Shown here: in pieces, positions 45,491-53,249 of the stretch | Layout of the letters: each line of letters begins with the position of its first letter | Numbering within the stretch: position 1 is the first letter of the stretch | Assembly: GCF_003131205.1 (NCBI RefSeq) | Contig: NZ_QFFY01000003.1 | Location: 620,001-684,000 of the forward strand | Direction: 5' to 3' | Source of the DNA: Occallatibacter savannae | GTDB lineage: Bacteria; Acidobacteriota; Terriglobia; Terriglobales; Acidobacteriaceae | DNA length: 64,000 nt | The notes under the pieces: generated by a model | What the model was told of the DNA's origin: nothing | The model's database searches: none | The model's input: only the letters and a program-made list of their open reading frames with translations | Program-made: the position numbers and the translations under genes

Positions 45491-46360
45491 TCAGTGGGCA
45501 GCTGGAACCGGTACGAGTTCTGGCCGCGCTGTAGGCGTTGCAGTCTTCCGCCGATGAGAAGTTCCTCGGCGGACGCCAGTCTCCATGCCTCGCGATCTGA
45601 AGTATGCGGCAAGGTTCTCCGCAACTTCAACTGCGCACTCAATCGGAATGAAGTGTCCTGAATCGAGCTCAATTAAATGCGAATTCGGAATCAACTCCGC
45701 GCCGCGAGCGGCAAACGACTCCGGCAGAATGTCTCTCGAACCGTGCACGACGAGTGTCGGGCAGTCGATCTCTCTGAGAATTGATGGAAACTCTTTGAAG
45801 ACCGACTCTGGCTCTCCCCATCGCACGAGGCGCATCAGCTTCCACGGACCGACGGGTCCCGAAAACGTCTTTTGAAAACTGCACCGCTGCGCCGCATTCT
45901 CTAGCTCCGGAATGGCTCGCTTCATGGCAATCTGCCAGAAGCATGCATGAACCAGCGGCGCCAGGAGTTCCCCTATCACCGGCTTCCGCAACAGATCGAG
46001 TAGAAAGAACGGGCGAAGGTCGGGAAAGATCGCCGGCGAAAGGAGTGCCATGCACCCGACTCGCTTCCGGAATAAATGCGCATATTGCACTGCGATCGCG
46101 CAACCGCCATCATGGCCCACGACATGCCAACGCTGAACCTGATAGCGCGTGCGAATCTGCTCGATCTGTTCAGCAACTTGCGCAAAGTAAGCTGCACCAT
46201 ACGGCAGAGCGCGCGTTCCCCCCATGCCGGGCAGATCAATAATGAAGCACCGGAAGTTTCGGGAGAGATCCCGGACAACGCCGTCCCAGAGCCGGCCATT
46301 TGTGGGCATCCCGTGGACGAGCAGGACGGCTTCTCCCTTACCGCGCACGCTACAGTGCAT
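45491..46360 (-). CDS. Alpha/beta hydrolase with Asp nucleophile, dehalogenase/epoxide-hydrolase-like
   Basis: 289 residues, cytoplasmic (no signal). VLLVHGMPTNGRLWDGVVRD gives the oxyanion segment. The nucleophile elbow is VVGHDGGCA with Asp84, not Ser, which is the haloalkane dehalogenase and epoxide hydrolase pattern. The acid is expected in VVHGSRDILP and the base His in LDSGHFIPIE. The substrate cannot be named. The ATG lies 11 bases inside the end of the halogenase-like gene, so the two are translationally coupled. A residue-level difference between dehalogenase and epoxide hydrolase (cap-domain Trp or Tyr pairs) cannot be decided by eye. Confidence 0.82.
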   Translation of the reverse strand: MHCSVRGKGEAVLLVHGMPTNGRLWDGVVRDLSRNFRCFIIDLPGMGGTRALPYGAAYFAQVAEQIEQIRTRYQVQRWHVVGHDGGCAIAVQYAHLFRKRVGCMALLSPAIFPDLRPFFLLDLLRKPVIGELLAPLVHACFWQIAMKRAIPELENAAQRCSFQKTFSGPVGPWKLMRLVRWGEPESVFKEFPSILREIDCPTLVVHGSRDILPESFAARGAELIPNSHLIELDSGHFIPIECAVEVAENLAAYFRSRGMETGVRRGTSHRRKTATPTARPELVPVPAAH

Positions 46361-47738
46361 AGATCTGCTCCCGGGTTGAAAACGGCTGGCATTGAGATCG
46401 GTTGGCAGTACCCGAAGGCATTAGGGATGCAACCTGAAACGCCAGCCAGGCGCACATACGAATTGTGTTCAGTATGGATGTGATGGCAACACTGCGTACC
46501 CAGGAACCTGCTGGCCGCATCCGGGTGTATACGACATTCATCAGCCACGCGGGAACCGTGTATATTCGCGCTGTGCTGAAGAAGCCGATGCGATCGCGCA
46601 ACATCGGCTGATAAAAGAGCTTTTCAATCAGGCTGTTGAAGTAGAACCCGACAGTGGCGACGCGCAGATTGTAGAGCGATCTCGCCCATATTGAAATTGT
46701 GCCTCGCTGCCGATAGCGGCAGATCAAGCGAGAGGCTTCCTGGGCGTGTCTCAGAGCGGCGGTCACGCCATTTCCGGTGATCGGGTCAGATTGAGATGCG
46801 GCTTCACCCACGACCACCCAGTTTGTTCCGCATACACCTTCATAAGTTCTGCACAGAAACGATGTGGTCGCAGCCTGAGATACGTGGCCTTGTTCCACGA
46901 TCTCCTGCAGCCGATCAAACCTGTCGCACTGACGAACGAGAATCTCGTGAGTCGAATGTCCCGCTGCACGCTGCCTCTTCACGCTCGATCCCGGGGCGAT
47001 GTAACCGATGCTGCTGACTCCCGGACGGATTGGAATCTCCCAGATCCATTCCATGTATTCGCCCGGCGAAGGCACCATGTACAGCGTCGTTCCCTCAACC
47101 CACTCTTCGGTTGTCACGTGCGACCAGATCGCTGCTTTTCGCGGACCATACGCGACCGACTTCAACTCGAATCGCTTGCCAAGCAGACTCGCATCTGATC
47201 CTGATGCATCGATGAACCACGAAGCACGCACAAAAGTGCCCTGTTGAGTACGCAGCCCGAGAATTCGACGCGTCTTCGGATTGTGTTCGTCCATCACTGC
47301 AAAATCTGCTACCCGCTCGTGGAGGGTCTTTACGCCGAGTCGTTGCGCTGTCTCGCGGAGGCAAGCATCCGTTCGATCGCGGTCCAGGTGGAGCGTGCGG
47401 AGCTCAACATTCCACGGTCTTTCGGCAAGCCATTCTCCGGGTAGAAACTCCTTCCGCCCACCGTCAATGCTTGCGACGGTGATATGGCGCTTCCAGGTTG
47501 CCACTTCCTTTGAGACGAGTTCTTCCATGGGCAATCCAAGATCTGCGAAAAGATCCGGAGCCGACCAATCCAGGGATTCGCCTACGATGTTGCGGATCTC
47601 TCGCCGTTGCTCGATGCAGATCACGCGAAAGCCGTTCCGAGCGAGATGTATCGATGCGGCAGTGCCCGCAAGTCCACCTCCGATCACGACAGCATCGGTC
47701 TCAAATACGATAGGTTTTTCCTGCAGCGGCTCAGCCAT
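46350..47738 (-). CDS. FAD-dependent oxidoreductase, flavin-dependent halogenase-like
   Basis: 462 residues. The N-terminal Rossmann motif VVIGGGLAGTAASIHLARNG (15-34) binds FAD. IVGESLDWSAPDLFADLGL follows the VGES-type segment of the tryptophan-halogenase superfamily, and residues 231-236 read WIWEIP, the WxWxIP signature of flavin-dependent halogenases. GEAASQSDPITGNGVTAALR is the second FAD motif. The protein lacks a signal peptide and ends with a hydrophobic C-terminal part (NSLIEKLFYQPMLRDR), perhaps membrane-associated. Superfamily members also include non-halogenating oxygenases, so activity is not proven. It overlaps the Asp-nucleophile hydrolase by 11 bases. A flavin reductase, which such enzymes need, is not in the window. 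Confidence 0.8.
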   Translation of the reverse strand: MAEPLQEKPIVFETDAVVIGGGLAGTAASIHLARNGFRVICIEQRREIRNIVGESLDWSAPDLFADLGLPMEELVSKEVATWKRHITVASIDGGRKEFLPGEWLAERPWNVELRTLHLDRDRTDACLRETAQRLGVKTLHERVADFAVMDEHNPKTRRILGLRTQQGTFVRASWFIDASGSDASLLGKRFELKSVAYGPRKAAIWSHVTTEEWVEGTTLYMVPSPGEYMEWIWEIPIRPGVSSIGYIAPGSSVKRQRAAGHSTHEILVRQCDRFDRLQEIVEQGHVSQAATTSFLCRTYEGVCGTNWVVVGEAASQSDPITGNGVTAALRHAQEASRLICRYRQRGTISIWARSLYNLRVATVGFYFNSLIEKLFYQPMLRDRIGFFSTARIYTVPAWLMNVVYTRMRPAGSWVRSVAITSILNTIRMCAWLAFQVASLMPSGTANRSQCQPFSTREQIYAL

Positions 47739-47882
47739 GAGGACCCGTCTAGATGGAATAACTGCAGAGGAAGAAGCGATTTACGCCGCATCATTGAGGT
47801 GGGTTCGCGACGCATTCGCAACTGTAGCGGCCTGAGGGTCCAACAGGCATCGATCAAAAGGTGGAGGATCGACGCCAAGGCA

Positions 47883-49481
47883 CTAAGCCACTTCCTCAAG
47901 CTCTCGCAGGTCGCGGTCGTGCGTCTCGTGCCCTAAAGTCGCAAGTAGCACAATAGAAAGCAGACAAGGCGCAACCACAATGCCGGCCGTCACCCCGAGG
48001 GCAGGAACCAGCGCAAGTGTCCCGAGCCCCTGAGCCAGTAATCCTCCCCCTTTGCTGAACCCAGCCACCCACCCCGTGGCCCGCCCTCTCACCCTGATCG
48101 GGTAGCTCTCTGCTGCATACGGCAGAAGCACAGAGATGATTCCACTGGTGCCAACCATCAGCAGGACAACTGAAAACACCGGGCTCGACAATGACGGAAT
48201 ATTCCTGAAGTCACGGAGAAGAATCGCAACAAGCCCAAGCGTCGTCACTCCGACCGTCAACACAAGAGTTCTTTTTGTGCTCCATATGCTGTAAAGCCAC
48301 GAGACGAGCACAACCGTAGGTGCGGCGAACAGTGAAGAACGGGCGATCAGTTCGCTTGCGGCGCCCACGCTGCGACCTTCCCGCATCAGACTTCCTGGCA
48401 GCCAGAGCAGCACTCCGAGATTTACAAAACCGACGCACAAGGCCGTGAGCGTCAAGGCAAGAGTCAGACCGAGGAGCTTAGGTCTTCTTATTCGTGGGCC
48501 AGATGGCTCGGCTGGTGCGAGTCTGGCTCTGGTAGGCGCCGCCTTATCAATAGAGATGCCAAACCGCGCCAAGGTATCTCGGGCCTCCTGCAGACGTCCC
48601 ATGCTCTGCAGAAAGCGGGCCGACTCCTGCAGCAGTGGGCTGACGGCAATCAAGATCATTGCGAGCGGAAGATTGATGAGCCACATGATCCGCCAGCCGA
48701 AGTAGGGCTGCAACCACGCCGAGAGCGCACTTGTGGCGAAGTAGCCGCCGACCGAGCCGATTCCGCCCACCAGCACAAGGCACCAACCGCGATGCCGTGT
48801 GGGCATGATCTCCGCCAGCAGCGCGTACGCCACGGGAAGCATGCCGCCGGCTCCCACCCCCATCATGAGACACATGAAGACATTCCACGCAAAGGAAGGC
48901 ATGGAACCACAGATTGACGTGCCCATGAAGACCACAGAAGCCAGCAGAATCGTAGCCCTGCGCCCGTACACATCTGCAAGTATCCCCCAGATGAAAGAAC
49001 CCACTGTTGTGCCGAGCAGCGCCACGAAGGGCAAAACGGCTACACCTGAAGAGCTGAGCCCGTACTCGAAGCGCATTCCTGGTACGACAAAGCCCAGCGT
49101 CGCCGGTTTCATCACGTCGATGATCAGCGCCGCTGCGAGAATGACAATCTGAACCCAATGTGCGCGAGTGAGTGGCGCATCTTCGGGTGGAGCGATCTCG
49201 TCCATTCGTGAACTGTCATCTCTGCGCGGGGGCAACAGCCCATAAGCGGTAGCCGCTGTTCCTCCGATGATGAGCCCCATGCCGATCAGCATTCCGGTGT
49301 CCATCGGCATGCCGGCGAGCCTGTAATGCACATCGCGTCCCATCAGGAACATAGGTATATGCAGTAGTACGCCAGCTGTGACCGCCACGCATCCTGCCCA
49401 GAAAGCTATGGCTCGCCCCGTGCTCGAGAAGAGAGATACCCTGTTCGTCGCTTCAATTCCACGGCTGGGTGTGCTCATCAT
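47883..49481 (-). CDS. MFS transporter with two extra N-terminal membrane helices
   Basis: 532 residues. Two helices near the N-terminus (AIAFWAGCVAVTAGVLLHIPM; MLIGMGLIIGGTAATAYGLL) precede a 12-helix MFS body beginning HWVQIVILAAALIIDVMKPA. The loop 2-3 motif IWGILADVYGRRATI and the PESxRF-type segment LLQESARFLQSMGR place it near the sugar/aromatic-acid MFS branch. The substrate is unknown; export of a product of the halogenase-like enzyme 144 bases downstream is an attractive but unproven idea. Confidence 0.85.
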   Translation of the reverse strand: MMSTPSRGIEATNRVSLFSSTGRAIAFWAGCVAVTAGVLLHIPMFLMGRDVHYRLAGMPMDTGMLIGMGLIIGGTAATAYGLLPPRRDDSSRMDEIAPPEDAPLTRAHWVQIVILAAALIIDVMKPATLGFVVPGMRFEYGLSSSGVAVLPFVALLGTTVGSFIWGILADVYGRRATILLASVVFMGTSICGSMPSFAWNVFMCLMMGVGAGGMLPVAYALLAEIMPTRHRGWCLVLVGGIGSVGGYFATSALSAWLQPYFGWRIMWLINLPLAMILIAVSPLLQESARFLQSMGRLQEARDTLARFGISIDKAAPTRARLAPAEPSGPRIRRPKLLGLTLALTLTALCVGFVNLGVLLWLPGSLMREGRSVGAASELIARSSLFAAPTVVLVSWLYSIWSTKRTLVLTVGVTTLGLVAILLRDFRNIPSLSSPVFSVVLLMVGTSGIISVLLPYAAESYPIRVRGRATGWVAGFSKGGGLLAQGLGTLALVPALGVTAGIVVAPCLLSIVLLATLGHETHDRDLRELEEVA

Positions 49482-49518
49482 ACAGTCGGCCTCGTTGGGT
49501 CTTCGTTGTATGGAAGAT

Positions 49519-50649
49519 TCAGTCTTGCGCTCCGGATTCAGCCGTTTCCGACGCGTAATTCTTGATCCGTGTCATCAGCCAATCGAGAGAGCCGCAGATA
49601 AGCAGCGTGGCTGCCGACACAAGCAGGACAGAGCGAGAGATCGGCACAAGCACAATCGTGCTAACGAATTCCAGAGAGATCAGCGCCAGAAGCAGATTCA
49701 CAATCCATCGCCGGCTCATGCGTGAACACAAAAGGGCCCCTAACGGCCCTCCCACAGCAACAATCGGAACCGCCGCCAGCCAATAACCCTCAACTGTGGG
49801 CGAGAAATCTTTCAGCCAGAAAAGGTGAAGTAGGAACCCGGGGATGGTCGCCATCGTCATCACGACAACGCTGGTCGGGGTGGCAATCTTCTCGTTGATC
49901 CGGAATAACAGCACCATCACCATGGACACAACCGAGTTTGCGCCCGTCCCAACAAGCGAGCTTACGATTCCGCCGAGAAAACCCGTAGCAACCAGGACCA
50001 GAACTTCCCGTCTACCAAACCGGGGCATTCGAGCGTTGCGGAACTCATTATTTTCGCGATTCAAAAGCAGCAGTGAAAATCCGATCGTGGTGACGAGAAC
50101 CGTGAACGAGGTCCGGACGAACACAGCCGGAACCAACGGTGCAATCCAGACTCCGCCGAAGATCACACCCGCAATCGAAGGAATGCCTGCGTACAGAACA
50201 CTTCGCCGTTCGATTGGGATGCGCAGCAGCAGGATGCTCACAGAAGCTGCGCCCATGCCAACACTCTGGATTGCGAGCGAAAAGTTTCTCGCATCGAATG
50301 CCGAGATCGTAAGGATTTTTGTGAATACAGGGAACGCAACTGCTCCCCCGCCCTCGCTCGTTCCACCGCCGACGAGAGATCCGAAGACCATCGTGAAACC
50401 AATCTTCCAGTCGGCGATCAGATGATGGACGGCGCTCGTTCCGCCAAACAGAAGCCACGCTGCCCATGTAAGCAGCGCTAATAGAGCGTTCGCTTCGATC
50501 GGGCTCAGTGCTGGAATCGACTTGGAAGCCGGTGCGAAACCACTCACCGGAGTGCGCTCTGAAAGCACCGGGGTTCCTCGGACAGGGTCTGGACGAGCTT
50601 TGGGGTACCTGCCGCATGATCCCCAATCAGGACTGAACCTGACATCCAC
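49519..50649 (-). CDS. TauE/SafE family membrane protein (sulfite exporter-like)
   Basis: 376 residues from a GTG at 50649; the first 50 residues are polar and may not all be translated. Eight or nine membrane helices follow. FGSLVGGGTSEGGGAVAFPV and VATGFLGGIVSSLVGTGANS are the two glycine-rich half-repeats of the TauE/SafE fold. Members export sulfite, sulfoacetate or other organic anions, but the substrate here is unknown. It ends 38 bases before the MFS gene on the same strand. Confidence 0.85.
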   Translation of the reverse strand: MDVRFSPDWGSCGRYPKARPDPVRGTPVLSERTPVSGFAPASKSIPALSPIEANALLALLTWAAWLLFGGTSAVHHLIADWKIGFTMVFGSLVGGGTSEGGGAVAFPVFTKILTISAFDARNFSLAIQSVGMGAASVSILLLRIPIERRSVLYAGIPSIAGVIFGGVWIAPLVPAVFVRTSFTVLVTTIGFSLLLLNRENNEFRNARMPRFGRREVLVLVATGFLGGIVSSLVGTGANSVVSMVMVLLFRINEKIATPTSVVVMTMATIPGFLLHLFWLKDFSPTVEGYWLAAVPIVAVGGPLGALLCSRMSRRWIVNLLLALISLEFVSTIVLVPISRSVLLVSAATLLICGSLDWLMTRIKNYASETAESGAQD

Positions 50650-50785
50650 CTAACGATGGAGGACGCCATTCATCATGGAAGGACTTCCATCATAAAACCC
50701 ATTCGGACCATAGCCTTGATCAGGAAATACAACCGAGCATGCTCTGAAAAACAGGACCCATCGAAGACCCAGATTATCCACCTAT

Positions 50786-50925
50786 AAGTCGGCGAGAGTC
50801 TACAAATCCAGTCCACTTTGCCGTAAAACTGGCAACCGCTCTCTTGGTCAAACGCTTCACGAGCCGCTCGGCATAAGGGCGCGCCGGCGACTTTCCGTCA
50901 AGGTGGAACGTTGGCCACATGCCCA
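50786..50925. mobile_element. Short relic of the integrase-element family (both ends, no gene)
   Basis: The left block AGTCGGCGAG then ATCCAGTCCACTTTGCCGTA (50788-50827) matches the left block of the integrase element at 56180-56220 (AGTCGGCGAG, CTAGTCCACGTGGCCGTG). The right block GGCGACTTTCCGTCAAGGTG (50886-50905) matches 57259-57278 (GGCGACTTTACGTCAATGTG). Only about 60 bases separate them, so this is a MITE-like derivative lying in the otherwise empty 50650-50998 gap. Confidence 0.6.
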
Positions 50926-50998
50926 ATTCCAGTCTCTATGACTTGCACACCACACACATTCCCTCGAATGAGGCGAATTTGAGTGCGCAGACCGGAGA

Positions 50999-53173
50999 TT
51001 AGATATAGAAGTCTTTGCCGTCATCGCTCCTGAGGTTGTACCGACTAGACCCGGTTGAAAGTCTTCCATCAAGAGTCCGAATCGCCGTGCCAGCAGGAAC
51101 ATGAACCTCTCCTTCCACGCCTCGCCACTCGACCTCAATTGGGCCGTGCGGAGTTGGAACTGCCCCTTTCACCCACTCAAGCCCGCAACGCTGAGGAGCA
51201 ACGCGGCAGACGCGATATCCCGGATCAATCGGCTCGACGCCGAGCACGCCGAGCGAAAGCGCCATCACCGGGGCCGCTCCCGCCCATGCGTGGCAAAGGC
51301 TTGTGGCGTATTTTCTGCCATACATCGCAAGTTGTTCTCTATCTGTCTTCACCGGATTGATATCTTCAAAGAACCTCCCACACCCATTTTGAATCGTCGG
51401 CAGCCATGCGCTCTTCAATCTTGCCAGAGCTCTTTCGGTGCGCCGAGCCTTGGCGAAAGCTGTCAATTCAACGACCTGGCTAAGGCTGAAGTGCGATGGA
51501 CGTTTGCTGGTGTCCTCTAGAAATCGGAATAACGAGTCGTATTCTTCAGGCTTCGCGATTCCAAAAGCAACGGCGTATGCCTGAGCGAAAGATGTGAAGC
51601 GCTCATCCGGTTTGCCGTCCCGATCCAGACCATTCGTAAATAGCCCAGCGCTTGGCATCCAGAATGACTTTCTGGTCGAGGCGCGAAGACGATCGGCCGC
51701 ACGATTGCAGCGCATCTCCAAATCTGTATCGCCCCACGCAGCCGCCAGGCTTCCCACCGCGTTGAAAGCCCCGAAAAGCAGAACCTGACCATACGCAGGA
51801 GTTCCATGTCCATCCGGTCCGCTTTGCTCGGTCGCTGACCAATCCGGGAAAAATCCATAAGGCTGGACCCGGGCCGCATTCACGAACCCTCGATCGTCTT
51901 GCAGCGATTCGTAGAACCTGACGATGTCCTCGATGCGATCACGAAACATCCGCGAAAAGCTGGCATCTCCGCGCATCATGTATTCGCGCTCGAAGCCGAT
52001 TACGTCGTACATGGGCGAGTCGATGATACCCACGTCTCGAACGGTGGGTCTCTCCGGAAGCGTCTCCCCAATCAGTGTCTGCCGGGAGAGTCCGGCATCG
52101 AAAAACACGCGCTCATAGGCCTCGAGCGTGAGCGGGCCGTCATGCCATAGCAAGCCGTCACGCCGGATCCCATCGAGGTAGAAATCATGCATATTAGAGC
52201 GCAGTGTGGCGACTGCAGTCTTCCAGATAGCATTTAGGTCGCTGTCACTCGATTCGAATGTTCCCTTTTCTTTCGTAGGCCAGAGGCTTGCATCAAAGCT
52301 CACCCCCTGTATCTGCGCTTCGTCTGAAGCGATCAGACGCGCAAATCGCAGCGCGCGTTCAGGAAGAGAGACCTGCTGCACGTCTCCACTCAGCCGGATC
52401 GGCTTCAGCGGGTACTGCTCGAAGAAGCGAGGATCGGGATCCCTAACTTCTGCTATGGACTCTCCGACCTGCACATTGAGTTCGCCTTTGCCGCGAACGT
52501 CGAAGCGCAATCTCCCGAGTTCCGTCTCCCTGAAGTCGAGCAGCAGATCGCGTCCCGCAGTTAGAGCGTATGCAGTTTGCGGCGGCCCCTCAGGGTCGAC
52601 TACACGAGAGACAGGCAGGCTCACGACTATCTCCCGCGGAGCATCTGGAAGCATGCTCGGATCGCTGCCCTCACCGGTCTCCGCCGGGACCCAATGTGTT
52701 CCGTCCAGGCTTGCTTCCCAGCCGACACCTGAAGAGAATTCGCCGCCTTCGAGCAGCAGGCAAGGCAGAGATTCCGCAAAATCAATCTGCACTGCAATCT
52801 CTGAGTCGCCTTTGCGCAGAACCCCGCGCCGAACCGTGATGTCGGATCCCCGCCCTCCCACGACTGTCCTTACGCGGCTCACGGGCACTGCCCATCGCAA
52901 ACTGATATCATCGCGTGCGCTACCCCGCTTTCGAAACCATGCCTCCGCAAGAGGCTGCCGAAAGTTGGCCGGATAGCCGACATTCGTGCAACGCTGCACA
53001 GCCAGATGGACACGGCGCGCGTGCCGATAAGCAGCAAGTTGCCCTGGGTACCAGATCCATTGCGCACTCCACCTTTCGGGAACGCTCTCAGCCCTGACGC
53101 TCTGAATTTGCGATCCTGCGGCGGCCGCCGCGCTCAGAAGAAGGAAGTTTCGACGATCCATATTCGTTCCCAT
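50999..53173 (-). CDS. Exported alpha-L-rhamnosidase-like GH78 family protein
   Basis: 724 residues; ATG 53173 or 53161 (MDRRNFLLLSAAAAAGS) gives a Tat-like signal. The N-terminal half has beta-sandwich modules (ISLRWAVPVSRVRTVV; FDVRGKGELNVQVGES), and the C-terminal half is an (alpha/alpha)6 barrel: DFYLDGIRRDGLLWHDGPLT corresponds to the catalytic DCPxRExLGWxGD region, and TSLCHAWAGAAPVMALSLGV to the conserved SLCHAW segment. It differs from canonical GH78 at the catalytic loop (RRDGLLWHDG), so its specificity may differ. The role is removing terminal rhamnose or similar residues in the periplasm or outside. It ends the same-strand pair with the GH3 enzyme (76 bases apart). Confidence 0.83.
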   Translation of the reverse strand: MGTNMDRRNFLLLSAAAAAGSQIQSVRAESVPERWSAQWIWYPGQLAAYRHARRVHLAVQRCTNVGYPANFRQPLAEAWFRKRGSARDDISLRWAVPVSRVRTVVGGRGSDITVRRGVLRKGDSEIAVQIDFAESLPCLLLEGGEFSSGVGWEASLDGTHWVPAETGEGSDPSMLPDAPREIVVSLPVSRVVDPEGPPQTAYALTAGRDLLLDFRETELGRLRFDVRGKGELNVQVGESIAEVRDPDPRFFEQYPLKPIRLSGDVQQVSLPERALRFARLIASDEAQIQGVSFDASLWPTKEKGTFESSDSDLNAIWKTAVATLRSNMHDFYLDGIRRDGLLWHDGPLTLEAYERVFFDAGLSRQTLIGETLPERPTVRDVGIIDSPMYDVIGFEREYMMRGDASFSRMFRDRIEDIVRFYESLQDDRGFVNAARVQPYGFFPDWSATEQSGPDGHGTPAYGQVLLFGAFNAVGSLAAAWGDTDLEMRCNRAADRLRASTRKSFWMPSAGLFTNGLDRDGKPDERFTSFAQAYAVAFGIAKPEEYDSLFRFLEDTSKRPSHFSLSQVVELTAFAKARRTERALARLKSAWLPTIQNGCGRFFEDINPVKTDREQLAMYGRKYATSLCHAWAGAAPVMALSLGVLGVEPIDPGYRVCRVAPQRCGLEWVKGAVPTPHGPIEVEWRGVEGEVHVPAGTAIRTLDGRLSTGSSRYNLRSDDGKDFYI

Positions 53174-53249
53174 CTTGTTGGGCCAACAGTCCGCAATCCC
53201 ACTGTTCTTCCTCTGCCTTCGCAGGTCAAATCAGCCTCGGAGGTAAACC

